Below, piece after piece: positions 13,053 through 26,300 of a stretch of 64,000 nucleotides of DNA (the stretch's first letter is position 1; every line of letters starts with the position of its first letter). The notes beneath the pieces were generated by a model, which did not search any database, was not told the DNA's origin, and saw nothing but the letters and a program-made list of their open reading frames with translations. The position numbers were made by a program, and so were the translations under genes. The stretch is from Strigamia acuminata (lineage: Eukaryota > Arthropoda > Chilopoda > Geophilomorpha > Linotaeniidae): NCBI GenBank assembly GCA_949358305.1, contig OX442315.1, forward strand, positions 6,349,875 through 6,413,874, read 5' to 3'.

Positions 13053-14912
13053 AGTTTTTCCTGCTGATAATTTCTTCTCGCATACATGTGCAGATGTTAA
13101 CGGATAGTTATTTCTAAGCAAGAGATTTACTGTTCTTGATAAGTGACTAAGCCGCTAAATAAAAAATAAATAACCACAAACTGGGTAAAATAAGCCACTA
13201 GAACTGGTGAAATAAGCCAATAAACTGGAATTAAAACCTCTGGTCTCCTAAAACAATCTTAAAACCAACTAATAAACCACTAAGACTGAGGAAACAAGAG
13301 AAATCCAGCCACTAAACTTCTGGAAACTTCTACACACAAGCAGCAAGTCCAGAAACTGGATCAATACATACATTGCCATCACCAACTCTATTAAACAATA
13401 CCCACCAACCAGATTTCAACATCTCACTCAACTTGTAAACACCCACAATTCACCCATTTACTTGATACACCATTTTTAGAAAACAATTTAGTCACCAGAT
13501 GCCTCAAATTTGATTCCAAATTTTGTAAACAACTCGCGCCCATTCCTCACACACATGTGCCCAAGACATTTTTATTTCCCTCCACCATCTGCGACAGACA
13601 CAACGCAACATCTCACACACAAACTTAGTTTTCAACAAAAATAAAATATTTTTTTTTCAGCATTTCTCAACGCCAAAACTGTCACTCATAATAACAAACT
13701 AGCCTCAAAACGGGCGATTCCCACGACATTTTGTCCCCGAAAGACAAATAATCGACGTAGCGAGCAGGAACTGTAAAAATGGAGGAGAAAACGTGAAAAA
13801 ATGAATTTTTTTGGATTTTTTTTTTCGCATTTCTAAGGCAGCGAATTCACAATGGCTCGCATTACACCCGATCAGAACCGGGCATCGAATTTCACTCACC
13901 CGGTCTTCACCACCTCCTTTGCATCGGTTCAGGCCGTCGCGGGGCTGAGGAAATCGTCTTCGCAAACATAAGATCTCGGGATAAAACGGTTAACGCTCGG
14001 GGATTTCGTCTACTTCATCAGTTATTTCCGAAGCGACGATCGCACCTGGCTAGGCCTAAGCTGCCGTTCACCAGGACGAGGAGTGACATCACACGAACGG
14101 CATTGTGGGATTCGTAGAACAGCAGATAGTCTGCTATATGCTATGCTGTGCGCGGGACAATCGGTGCGCGAATTAACGTCATAAAATCTCCCTTTTCTTT
14201 GTTTGTTATCATATTGTATGCGTCAGTTATCTTGGGTTGGGGTTGGGTTTGAGATCGCGGTGATGTCAAACGACAGCATTGCGGTAGTTAGTGCATTGAA
14301 AGGGGAATTAATTAACAGATTACATAATTTTTTTTATTTTGTTTATTTAATTATCTGGGATTTTATTACAAAAATAAATGGCTGTCGATGGTTGTTTGTA
14401 CTTTCGTTAGTCTTGTCAACATCGTAATAAAAAATTATTCGATCACGGTCGTATTTTTTTCAACAATTTTTACAATAAAAAAAATATATTTATAAAAAAA
14501 GAAATGTATATAAAGTACAAAATTTTATCACATGGTGGCACGACTGGACAAAGACAATTTTAAACAAAACAAGTAAGAAAAATAAACATTCAGCGATGGA
14601 ATGTTGATGAGAATTCAAAATGGATGTTCAACATGGATGTAATGCTGTAATGCCTCGATTTACCACCAGAGCGATGTCACAGGCACATTCCTAACGGTGT
14701 TAATAAGCTTATTTGAATGAAGTTAAAACATGCACTTAAGTTTTTTTTTTTTACAAAATAAATGGACCTATTTGGAAAATAAAATGTGTTGAAATTGACT
14801 CCATTTGCAAATTTGTCTATTTGACGAATAAATGTATTATTTTAAGTACAAAATAATGTATTTTAAACACAAATATAAATTTCAGGCTAAGATAATGAAT
14901 TTTAAACAAAAA
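13053..14912. other. No firm gene; possible first exon or promoter near 13.9-14.1 kb
   Basis: Mostly AT-rich. A relatively CG-rich patch at about 13850-14150 contains, on the minus strand, a good donor (CCGG/GTGAGTGAA at about 13905). It could be a 5' exon of a minus-strand gene, but no matching coding exons appear further left. I would not annotate a gene on this alone. Confidence 0.25.
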
Positions 14913-15068
14913 TATGCATTATTAGGCACAAATAATGCATTATTAGGCACAAATAATGCATTATTAGGCACAAATAATGCATTATTAGGCACAAATAATG
15001 CATTATTAGGCACAAATAATGCATTATTAGGCACAAATAATGCATTATTAGGCACAAATAATGCATTT
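14913..15068. repeat. Tandem array, 21-bp unit, about 7 copies
   Basis: The unit TTATTAGGCACAAATAATGCA is repeated almost perfectly. Because 21 is a multiple of three, frames stay open on both strands and give false ORFs. Confidence 0.9.
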
Positions 15069-15236
15069 TAGACACAATATAATGAGTTTTAGGCACCAGA
15101 TTATGCTTTTCATGAATAAAAGTGCATTTTCAAAATTTGGTATATACAAATTTTTATAAATTTGAGGATTATTTGTTCAATTTCTCCAAATTTGAAATAT
15201 TTCTGATAAATGTAAGCCAAACTGAGGCCATTTTTG

Positions 15237-15318
15237 GTAAATTTTGACAAATCTAAAATAATTTTTTTGTAAATTTTGACAAATCTAAAATAATTTTTTT
15301 GTAAATTTTGATAAATTT
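15237..15318. repeat. Short tandem array, 32-bp unit
   Basis: Two and a half copies of a 32-bp unit beginning GTAAATTTTGACAAATCTAA, in a wider AT-rich tract (15100-15540) that ends in a poly-A/CA run. Confidence 0.7.
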
Positions 15319-15546
15319 TATACATTTTCTGGTACATTTTGAAAATAATTCTAAACATTTTCCATATTTTTTCATATTATTCAACAAATTTCAGACAAAC
15401 TTTCAAAATCCACACAAATTCAGCACCACAAACTCAACATTTCCATTCATTTCCCCCCAATCTTAATCAAACTATAACAAAATCGGAACATCAACAAATC
15501 AATTTAAAAAAAAAAAAAAAAAACACAACCACAAACACAAACACTA

Positions 15547-15692
15547 TACTCTTTCCACACTCAAGAGTGACCCTGGAAGCTGGGCTCCCATTGGCCTACT
15601 TAAAACTGCAATGCAACTACTGCTACACTAGTGAAATAGCTCGGCCAATGGGAGCCCAGCTTCCAGGGTCACTCTTGAGTGTGGAAAGAGTA
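15547..15692. mobile_element. Hairpin MITE with TA target site, copy 1
   Basis: A 146-bp element whose two arms are nearly perfect inverted repeats starting TACTCTTTCCACACTCAAG and reaching GCTCCCATTGGCC. It is flanked by TA (15545-15546, 15693-15694). A second copy lies at 63349-63493, in the middle of an otherwise alignable TRAF-like paralog, which confirms it as a mobile unit. Fits a Tc1/mariner-type MITE. Confidence 0.85.
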
Positions 15693-15908
15693 TAGCATCA
15701 ACTCACAACTTAGTCTCATGACAATTATTCAACCTATAACCTATATTCAACCTAGAAAGCCGGTGACAACTCACACTTCAAAGTTGGTGACGACATACGC
15801 TACCTCGTCTGTCATTGGCCAACACGTGCAAACTTTCCATGTGAAGCAAAAAAGTAGACTTCAAGTCTACTCTGAAATTTCTTGTGCGAAGGGTTGCCAC
15901 ACGAACTT

Positions 15909-16379
15909 TCACGCGCGAATTTGTCGCGTTTGCATCAATTCGAACGCAATTTCGCAACAATGTAAACGAGCCTTTAAACACAAGATAACTCCATTCCTTC
16001 CTATTCGCTCCTGACAGCAAAAAGCTCGAGCCAGAAACCTCCAAAGCATCATAACAAACCCATAATCATAATAACTGTAGTAATTCTCCAGATACTCCAG
16101 CGCCAGAATGATCTCCGCAGTCTTTGCCCGATACTTCGCTCTCCGGCTAACCACCGGTCGCTGTTTACACCACGGAATCAACCTTAGCGCCATCTGGTCC
16201 TCTATCAGCTTTGGCCGCTTTATCTTTCCCTGTTTTATCGCTTCTTCTATCTTCTTCAGCTCCTGCAACTGCTGCTGCTTGGATCCAGGTGGTCTTATAC
16301 ATTGTATTTTTGTCAATACAATGTACTTTTTCAATGCACTTAAACCTGCATAATTCCTTGTGGTGTCAATACACCACAT
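15909..16379 (-). CDS. Unassigned ORF, possibly a terminal exon
   Basis: The 156-codon frame has a convincing basic, coiled-coil-like central stretch (about residues 30-100, starting after GSKQQQLQELKKIEEAIKQG and ending in a Tyr-rich LENYYSYYDYG). Its first 30 codons fall on two small inverted repeats and its last 30 look non-coding, so the true exon is probably about 16030-16290. I do not recognise the family and found no clear flanking splice sites. It lies just downstream of the membrane-protein gene at 16419-16829, but that gene ends in its own stop codon. Confidence 0.3.
   Translation of the reverse strand: MWCIDTTRNYAGLSALKKYIVLTKIQCIRPPGSKQQQLQELKKIEEAIKQGKIKRPKLIEDQMALRLIPWCKQRPVVSRRAKYRAKTAEIILALEYLENYYSYYDYGFVMMLWRFLARAFCCQERIGRNGVILCLKARLHCCEIAFELMQTRQIRA
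16300..16378. repeat. Two adjacent small hairpins
   Basis: CATTGTATT/AATACAATG (16300-16323) and TGTGGTGT/ACACCACA (16359-16378) are perfect stems that both contain TCAATAC at the turn. They may be remnants of one small inverted-repeat element. Confidence 0.5.
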
Positions 16380-16418
16380 GGCCTGTGGACTAGCCAGACG
16401 ACCATCAGAAGACTGTTT

Positions 16419-16829
16419 TCAAGCGTTCGAATCCTTCAGGTTGATGTAGCAGAAGACATAGATAAAATCGATAAGCGTTGAGAGTAAATATTTTCTCCAG
16501 AAGGAGATCTTGCCGCGGAAGACATTTTTCGGAGAGATCAACCAGAAAAACATAGTGAGCCAATAGAAGAATATGACCAAGAGGGTGTAGTAGTGGTAGA
16601 GTGTCTCGCGTAGACCGTCAGGGCAACTATGCAGTGGTGAACCACACGATCTGATTTATTTATTTATTTATTTATTTATTGAAAAAACACTCCGGTGGAG
16701 TAAATACCGTAAATACAAAGTATATAACGTGTAGACAGTGACGGAATCAAAAACTAAGTTGCAGAAATAGGCGGCAAGCGAGATGATGTTGAAGAGAACA
16801 TCATATGGGGGGAAGAATTCGAGCGCCAT
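16419..16829 (-). CDS. Small multi-pass membrane protein, 2 exons, possibly XK-related-like
   Basis: Exons 16829-16708 and 16650-16419 join in frame (phase 2) to give 117 codons plus stop. The start ATG has a good context (AACAAAATGG). Hydrophobic segments are at about residues 12-37 (starting FNIISLAAYFCNLVFDS) and 58-80 (YHYYTLLVIFFYWLTMFFWL), with a third at about 93-110. The spacing of the first and last segments loosely recalls the XK-related scramblase family, but those are about 400 aa and I see no scramblase core, so identity is tentative. The 57-bp intron is mostly a retrotransposon 3' tail, and the last codons of exon 1 may derive from it too. Confidence 0.45.
16651..16707 (-). mobile_element. 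Retrotransposon 3' tail forming a 57-bp intron
   Basis: On the minus strand this is GTATTTACTCCACCGGAGTG, then TTTTTTCAA and seven TAAA units, ending CAG. It matches the family fragment at 12993-13052. GT and AG at its ends allow it to be spliced exactly. Confidence 0.5.
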
Positions 16830-17330
16830 TTTGTTTGGGCGAACAACATGTCACGTGGACTTTTTTCGAGCGGTTTTGACCGTGTAAGCTGTAATTTTGC
16901 AATTAAAAGGAGCGATTTTGGTTATTTTTAGGTATTTTTTGGGAGTATTCAAGTGGTTTGGTGGTTTGGGGAGATAGTTACCATCAGAATGAGTTGTTGC
17001 GGGGTTTGTTTTGGTTGTGTGGAGGGCTAGAATGATGCCAAATGATCGTGTTGTACCCAAAGACTGCGCCGCCATCTTGGAATGCGGATTTTTGACATTC
17101 CTGGAATTGTGTGGTAGTAATTTTGGAATTGAATACAATATAAATTGTAGATTGGGTTTAAAATGAGATGATTTTATATTTTATATTATTTTTATATTTT
17201 TTTTTAATTTAAAATTTTTTAAAATCTGTGATGACTCTTTTGGGTACAAGATGGCGCCCAATGAATTCGCAGAAATTGGAGAAAACGTAAAAAATAAAAC
17301 AAAAATTTTATAAACAAAGCTTTGTACATT

Positions 17331-20300
17331 TCATTTCACATCGTAAACAATCTGAATTTTATAAATATCTTCGTTTTTCCCGCTTTCCCCGTCGATAAAC
17401 AACAAAATCTCATTCGGCCCTGGCAGCGCCATAACAGGGAAATAAATAGCAACGACCGCCTTTTGTTTCGGGCCTAACTTCAACACCGATTCCTTCATCT
17501 TCATCACGTCCGGGTGCGTGCAGTGTAAATTAAACACTCGAGCTTCATCGTACGGGTTAAGAAAATGAATTTTCTACAAAAATAAAATCAAAAAATGACT
17601 AAATAAATTAAAAATTTGCATAATTTCACCTTGTGCGACTCTCTGCGCAGCTGCAAATCGACTCTGAACACCTTGGATATAATGGGGGGATTGGCGGTGA
17701 CGCAGATGATCCAGGATTGGATGACGTGGTGTGCATTTAGGTCGACTAGATTGACAAAATGGCTCCTGGATCCGAGCGCGGTGTTTTTGATGTTGGCGAC
17801 GATTTGTTGCGTTTGATTGGCGGCGAGGTAGAGGTGTGTTTGGTCGACGGTTATGTCGGCGTCGGAGAGGTAGATTGCGGTTTTTCTGTCGAGGTTGTCG
17901 CCTTTGATGACCAGGTGGCATTTACGTGATTGGCCGAGGTGGCAAGTGAGGTCGATGCGGTGGAGGGGCATGATGCACACGCGCCATGTTGAGGTTGGGG
18001 ATGTGAGGAAAGGGTTGGTGAAGATGAAGACGAAGAGGTTGGTGGGGTCGCCGACAGACCCGACGCCAATCTGGAATTAGAAAAATGGAATTAATGAATT
18101 GCCGTTGGGTGTAAAATATCTCTTATTTGTAAAACTGGATTTTTGTGTAAAAACTGGATTTTTGTGTAAAAACTGGATTTTTGTGTAAAAACTGGATTTT
18201 TGTGTAAAAACTGGATTTTTGTGTAAATACTGGATTTTTGTGTAAATACTGGATTTTTGTGTAAATACTGGATTTTTGTGTAAAAACTGGATTTTTGTGT
18301 AAAAACTGGATTTTTGTGTAAAAACTGGATTTTTGTGTAAAAACTGGATTTTTGTGTAAATACTGGATTTTTGTGTAAAAACTGGATTTTTCTGTAAAAA
18401 CTGGATTTTTCTGTAAAAACTGGATTTTTCTGCAAAAACTGGATTTTTCTGCAAAAACTGCATTTTTGTGTGCAAAAACTGCATTTTTGTGTGCAAAAAC
18501 TGCATTTTTGTGTGCAAAAACTGCATTTTTGTGTGCAAAAACTGCATTTTTGTGTGCAAAAACTGCATTTTTGTGTGCAAAAACTGCATTTTTGTGTGCA
18601 AAAACTGCATTTTTGTGTGCAAAAACTGCATTTTTGTGTGCAAAAACTGCATTTTTGTGTGCAAAAACTGCATTTTTGTGTGCAAAAACTGCATTTTTGT
18701 GTGCAAAAACTGCATTTTTGTGTGCAAAAACTGCATTTTTGTGTGCAAAAACTGCATTTTTGTGTGCAAATACTGCATTTTTGTGTGCAAAAACTGCATT
18801 TTTGTGTGCAAAAACTGCATTTTTGTGTGCAAAAACTGCATTTTTGTGTGCAAAAACTGCATTTTTGTGTGCAAAAACTGCATTTTTGTGTGCAAAAACT
18901 GCATTTTTGTGTGCAAAAACTACATTTTTGTGTGCAAAAACTGCATTTTTGTGTGCAAAAACTGCATTTTTGTGTGCAAAAACTGCATTTTTGTGTGCAA
19001 AAACTGCATTTTTGTGTGCAAAAACTGCATTTTTGTGTGCAAAAACTGCATTTTTGTGTGCAAAAACTGCATTTTTGTGTGCAAAAACTGCACTTTTGTG
19101 TGCAAAAACTGAATCACCTCACCTTTAAAACAAGACTAAATCTCTTCAAATCTTCGCTTCCAACCACATCCGTCGTCGCCGTCGAATCCGAACAAGCCGC
19201 AAAAACCTGCCCTGAACTAACCCCGGCAACTGGAATGCACCTCTGCAACCGACTCTCGGCATCTTGAAAAAATACAAAACTTTTCTCCACCGGCGGATGA
19301 AAAATCTGAACGTCCACGACCAGCACCGAAATCAAACCGCTCCCATCCGAATTAAATCCAACCCGAATTGCCTTCCGCATTTTCGCAGCCGCACAAGCAA
19401 CTTTGTCCGTCCAAACCTGTAAAAAAACAGCAAAAAACTCAAATTTACATTAAATTAAACAAATTTACTTAAATTTACGTTAATTTTACACAAATCTTAA
19501 TTAAATTTACGTTAATTTTACACAAATCTTAATTAAATTTACGTTAATTTTAGACAAATCTTAATTAAATTACACAAAATTGTACTAATTTACACTAATT
19601 TACACAAAATTGCACTAATTTTGCAGAAATTTACGTTAATATGCACAAATTTACGTTAATATGCACAAATTTACGTTAATATGCACAAATTTACGTTAAT
19701 ATGCACTAATTTTACACTAATTTACTCTAATTTTACACTAATTTACACGAATTTTACACTAATTTACACTAATTTTACGCTAATTTACACTAATTTTGAC
19801 ACTAATTTAGCACCTTGTACTTGATGTCCCACGCGAATGTTTGAAATTTGAACGGGACGTTGACGGATTCGTTCGCGTGAAGGAAGACGTGCGGCGAGGC
19901 GCGCGTCGAATCGTACGACACGAAACCAGGTTCGACGACCCCTGAGCATGCATTCGCGCGTTTCAGGTGCTCCCACTCGGTCGGAGACTCGACCAGTTTG
20001 AGATCGGGGTCGGAGATGTCGATGGTAACGGTTAGAGGTCGCGAAAACGGGTTTGTCAGTGTAAATTCAAAGAAGGCGATTTCGGCGAGCGTCGTATCAA
20101 TCGAATGACGCGTCGTTAAGTTGTTTTCGAGCAGCTGGGTGATGGATTTGTGCTTTTGCTCCTCGCGGTAAAGTTGGACGGTTTGTAGACTGGTCACGCG
20201 AGTTTTCTCCTGCGTCAAATTCAATTTATTGCATGTTAATTTTTTTATTACAGTGTAAGCTCTGTAGCCCGGACAGCTCTGTGGTCCAGTGGTTTGGAGG

Positions 20301-23300
20301 TCCAAACTTGGTCCCGCCCTAGATACTCGGCAATATTAAATCCCTTCATCCCATTTGGAGAGCCCTTAGTCCGGCCGGACAGCTTTCTGGGACCCGTCCT
20401 GTCTGGGCTGCAGAGCTTACACTGTATTTCATTGATTTGGAAGGGCCGTGCGAGCATTTTATGCACGGAATTATGTAGTTGTAAGCATTTTAAGCATGAG
20501 AATATGCAATTTTGAGCATTTTTATGCATGAAAAAATGCAGTTTAATCACTTTCCATAAGAAAAATGCAGTTTTAATCATTTTTCGTATGAAAAATGCAG
20601 TTTTAAGCATTTTTCATAAGAAAAATGCAGTTTTAATCATTTTGCATAAGAAAAATGCAGTTTTAATCATTTTGCATAAGAAAAATGCAGTTTTAATCAT
20701 TTTCCATAAGAAAAATGCAGTTTTAATCATTTTGCATAAGAAAAATGCAGTTTTAATCATTTTCCATAAGAAAAATGCAGTTTTAATCATTTTGCATAAG
20801 ATAAATGCAGTTTTAATCATTTTGCATAAGAAAAATGCAGTTTTAATCATTTTGCATAAGAAAAATGCAGTTTTAATCATTTTGCATAAGAAAAATGCAG
20901 TTTTAATCATTTTGCATAAGAAAAATGCAGTTTTAATCATTTTGCATAAGAAAAATGCAGTTTTAATCATTTTGCATAAGAAAAATGCAGTTTTAATCAT
21001 TTTGCATAAGAAAAATGCAGTTTTAATCATTTTCCATAAGAAAAATGCAGTTTTAATCATTTTCTAGATGAAAATAATGCAACTTCAAGCATTTTAAGCA
21101 TTTTATGCACCAAAATATGCAAATCTAAGCATTTTATGCACAAAAATATGCAATTTTAAGAATTTTATGCACAAAAATATTCGAATTTAAACATTGTACG
21201 GAAAAAAAATGCAATTTTAAGCATTTCATGCAAGAAAATATGGGATTTTATACATGAAAAAGTAAGATTTTATGCATGAAAACGTGCAATTTTAAGTATT
21301 TTCTACGTGAAAAATCAATTTTAAGCATTTTCTAGATGAATATAATGCAACTCAAGCACTTTAAGCATTTTATGCACAAAAATATGCAGTTTTAAGCATT
21401 TTTTGCACAAAAATATGCAATTTTAAGCATTTTTTGCACAAAAATATGCAATTTTAAGCATTTCATGCATGAAAATGTGGGATTTTATGCATGAAAACGT
21501 GAAATTTTAAGTTTTTTGCAAAAAAAATTGCAATTTTTAGTTTTATGCAAAAAAATTGCAAATTTAAGTATTTTCCACATGAAAAATCAATTTTAAGCAT
21601 TTTGTGCATTAAAATGGCATTTTTGAAAATTTTGTGGAAATGTCGTTTTTTGGAACGAGCCTGTTGATTTATACTTGGAACAATTTCATTATTTTTTCAT
21701 CAGGATGAGCGGCGCGAACAATTTCCATTCGATTCAACTTCCGTAAGCGTTCCTCCCAATTTTTGTTATCCCTTTCCTCGTTTTCTCTCACGTCTCTCAA
21801 CGACCGAGCTTTGATGACGTGACCGGAGCCAGACTGAGTTATTCGCGTTTCCGATTTGACGACGCTGACGGGAATTTGGAATTTACAAACTAAAAACAGA
21901 CAAAACTAAATAAATAATTAAATAAATAAACGCGAAATTTGTACGTAAAGCGAGTCGACGCACTCGGATCGGACGTTTGTCCGACATTCCCCAACCGGCA
22001 GTATAAATATCCAGAAATTTCGCGCGAAAATCCACTTCCGGGAGAGTCGTTCGCGTGCGGATCCAGCGGCGCAACGATTTCCAGTTCCTGGGTCCACTCC
22101 ACGGCTTCGCGACCACCGCGACATAAATTCTAAAAATAATTCAAATAATCAAAAATAATTAAAAATAATTAAAAACAATCGAAAATAATTAAAAAAAAAC
22201 TCGTAAAAACTCGAAAATAATTAAAAATAATCGAAAATAATTAAAAATAATTAAAAACAATCGAAAATAATTCAAAATAATTCGAAATAATTCAAAAAAA
22301 AAAAAAAAAAACTCAAAATATTTCAAAATAATTTAAAAAACTCGAAAATAATTCAAAATAATTCAACAAACTCGAAAATAATTCAAAATAATTCAACAAA
22401 CTCGAAAATAATTCAAAATAATTCAAAATAATCGAAAATAATTCAAAATAATTCAAAATAATTCTAAATATTTTAAATATTTCAAAAAATTTCAAAAAAT
22501 TTCAAAATAATTCAAAATACTGTATTTCAAAAAATTTCAAAAAATTTCAAAATATTTCAAAATATTTCAAAAAATTTCAAAAAATTTCAAAATATACCAA
22601 AAAATTTCAAAAAAATTCAAAATAATTCATAATTATTAAAAATTATTACAAAAAAACTAAAAAAAAAAATTGAAAGTTCCTTTAAATGTAATTTTTTTCT
22701 TGATTTTTGAAATTACTTTGAGGGACGTCTGACACTGTCCGAGATAGAACTGTGACTCGGCATCGAATACATCGAAATGCAAACAAAATTTGGCGAGATA
22801 ATCGATGAATTCCTTGTGGGTTCTATGCGTCCACCGACTCGGATCGACGACAAATCGAATCTGCCAATTCCAACGAGTGAATTCAGTCGATTAAAATTAA
22901 ATTAAATAAAATTTCCTTCGATTTACGTCGGAAATTTGCTTCAGTTTTCCCTCTTCCAGCTGTTTCAAGATGCACGGTTGGTCGGGCGAGTTTGTCGACT
23001 CCAAAAACAAACTAGAAAATCAATAGCAAAGAAATTAATTAATCGTTTGGAGTTTGTTTGGGCGTGCATACCTTTCCGTGAAATAAACGTCGAATTTGAA
23101 AAATTGAAAGGCAATCGTTACGGCACGGGTTTTTGACGAACGGTTTATCCTGCCGAATACATAAATTAATAAATTAGTTATTTGATTTTAAATCGATGCA
23201 CTTTGATCGTGAAAGCGAGTAATAATGGAATTACGAAGCAAAAATGTGAATGAAAATCGTATTGCGATGTTAAATAGAGAATTCTAAAGCGAAAATGACA

Positions 23301-26300
23301 TTAAAAATCGAATATATATTCCAAAAATCGAATCGAATGGATTTTTTCAAGGTTTTAATCCCCAGAAAAAGAAAAAATATCGATTTACTCAATTTTTAAA
23401 CCATAAAAGTTGATAGGAATTAAAATTTCAACAAAAAATGGGTAAAAATAAATAAATAAACCAAATTTTCGCCAACAATCGATGACTAAACGAATAAAAA
23501 CATAAAAACAAACCAAAAAATTGAACAAAAGTCTAAAAATAAACTAAAAAATTAAACAAAAGCCTAAAAAAGAGCAAAAAATTGAAAAAAAGGACCAAAT
23601 AATGCACAAAAAGTCTAAAAATAGATCAAAAACGTCATAAAAATCAATAAACAAACAAAAAAAATCAATAAACAAACAAAAAAAATCGATAAACAAACAA
23701 AAAAAATCGATAAACAAACAAAAAAAATCGATAAACTAACAAAAAATGGAGTAAAAATCGAAAAAAAAACATTAAACGCATTAAAATAAACCCCACAAAA
23801 CCTCAACAACATCCAAAACATCAAAACAAAGTCAAAAATTACTTTTTAAAAGCCAAAAACTGCAAAACAATTTCGTTCCTCTTCAACAAATCCTTCTCCT
23901 CCGCGAACAAATCCACCGCGTCATCAGCGCCCACGTCGACCAAAGTCGCTGGTTGACCCCAGCGATCGACAATCGGCGGAAAACTCGCCAAAAAACAATG
24001 CAAATCTCTCGGCAAACGACTTCCGCTCGCCTTACTCGCCACCCACGGCGTAAACCGCTGCGCTATCTCCCCAACCACTTCCGAAACGTCGCCGACATTC
24101 GCCAAATCAATTTTCTCGTTTCCCTCGCGTTCCACCGCCACCGAGGCGTTCGTTTGCGTGCTCACCGAGTCCGACGACTCCACACTGACCCTCGACTTCG
24201 ATTTATTCTTTAAAAAAATAAAAAAAATTAATAAAATTCGGTAAAAATCGCAAATTTGCGTCGATTTTTCTACTTTTTTCCCAATTTGGTACGAAAATTT
24301 GATACTAGGTGTCTCGTTCGATACGAAATCGGAGTTGTAGAGGAGGATTTTCAATAGTTTTTGGATGTAAACGTCGTTTCCCGTGTCCAAGTTGATTTCT
24401 TTGCTTCCGAACGACGATTTGAAGCATTCGGGAAAGATCTCCCAACAGGCGCCGTAGACGGCCACGTTCAGCTTCCTGGAGCCGGAAAACTGCGGAATAA
24501 AAACGAATTTAATTTAATTCATCCAAATTAATTGGAATTTTTAATTTAATCCGACTTTTGCGTCGCTCGACGTGACGTTTACGACGTATTCGACGACGAA
24601 GATCAATTTGATTCCGCTTTCCGCCGGAATGTTGTTTAGGATTATTTTATTCCGGAGCGTAAAGTGGCGACTCTGCCTGGGAAAAATAGAAAGAAATTAA
24701 AAATTTGATTTTTGTTTGTGGAAATGAGGGGTCAGTTGAGTTTACCGCGATCTGAAGCTCCAATTGTGTCGTTTTCCGGATGCAGTTCGCGTTAATCGAG
24801 TCGTTACACCGGAAACTAGGTGGTGGGTGTGCGGTTCTTCGATGAAATCGCAGCCGTTGTGGATCCCGATCTGAAAAATTTTAAATTTTAAAATATTTTT
24901 GGATTGGATTTTTTAAAAAAAAATTTTTTTGGGGTTTTCTTTAGTTTTTTTTGAGGATTTTTGGGTTATATTGTGGATTTTTTGGATTTTTTGGGGAGTT
25001 TTTAAAATTTTTGGTTTTTTTTGTGTTGTTTGTAATTTTTTTTAGGGTTTTCTTTGAGTTTTTTGTAATTTTTGGTTTCTTTTGGGTTTTTTTTAGACGT
25101 TTTTGTAGTTGTTTGGGTTTTTATTGGTGTTTTTTGTAATTTTTTAGGTTTTTCTCTGGCTTTTTATTGGAATTTTTGGTTTTTTATTGGTTTTTTTTTG
25201 GTTTTTTTGGGTTTATTTTTGGTACCTGGAGTCGTCGTTCGAATACTTCAAGGTTGGTGATGTTTTGGAGGTTTTGGTCGGTGAGATGTTGGCAGAGTTC
25301 GGTTTCAAATTGGTCGATTGTTGTGGTGATGTTGATGGTTAGGTCTTGTAAGGTGCACGATGTACAGGGTTTTAGTAAGATTCGCTTGAGTTTTCTCGCA
25401 CCTGGGTTAGAAAAAAGAATATTTTTAATAAAAATTGTTGTATGAAATATTAAAAAAAATTGTTGAGTTTTGTAGATTTTGGAAGAAAAAAAATGGGAAA
25501 TTTTGTATATTTTCCAATAAAAAAAGGAAAATTTCGGAAATTTTACAAAAATTAAATAAAAATTTCAAAAAATAAATAAATTTTACACCAAAAAATAAAA
25601 AATGTAGGAAATATTACAACCAAAATGGAAAATTTCGTAAATTTCACACCAAAAAATATACAATCTAGTAAACTTTCCAATATTAAATAGAAAATTTTAA
25701 AACTTTTATAAGAAAAATTAATAATTAACACTTAAAATAATATTTAAAAAAACAAAGATTTCTGCGGAATTTTCACACAACACTAAAATTTCCAAAAAAG
25801 TAATAAAAAAAAATTAAAAAAAAAAACTTGTACATTTTATACAAATCATAGACTAAAATTCTAAAAGCTCCACAAAAACTGCATATATCCCATCGCACGT
25901 AATTCCAATTAATCACCTCTCAAAGTACACGAATTATCGTTCAAATTCCTCACTCCAGGAACCAACTCCCTCTGCGAAACCACATAATTCTCCGAAACCA
26001 AATGCGCAATCTTAACCAACGGCTTAAAATCCGATAAACAAACATCGACTTGACAACCCAAAATCTTCTCACTCGACGGCGCGACTAAAAATACAAAAAA
26101 AAATCATCAAAAAATCATCGTTTTCCACAAAAAAACAAAAAAACTCACAATCCGGACTCGAATCGACATAAATAAGCGAACAACAACTACCATAAAACAA
26201 ACCTAACCTAAAAAACAACAAAAATCAAAACCAAAACGCCAAATTTGACCAAAAACTCAATTTTTTTCACCCAAAACTTCCGCTATTCGCACCCAATCCG

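Noticed and set aside
13705-13965. 86-codon minus-strand ORF as a gene
   Set aside because: A good donor inside suggests at most a 5' exon; the frame itself has no domain and no downstream coding exons were found.
14832-15096. Short repeat-rich ORFs on both strands
   Set aside because: Translation of the 21-bp array at 14913-15068.
16851-17138. 95-codon minus-strand ORF between NPHP4 and the small membrane gene
   Set aside because: No domain, low complexity in its second half, and the frame does not splice in phase to the exon at 16829.
18077-19267. Several long ORFs in all frames with 7- or 19-residue repeats
   Set aside because: They are translations of 19-bp and 21-bp satellite arrays inside an NPHP4 intron. 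The 21-bp unit keeps every frame open; there is no gene context.
20528-21067. ORFs on both strands with ten-residue repeats
   Set aside because: Produced by the 30-bp intronic array; not proteins.
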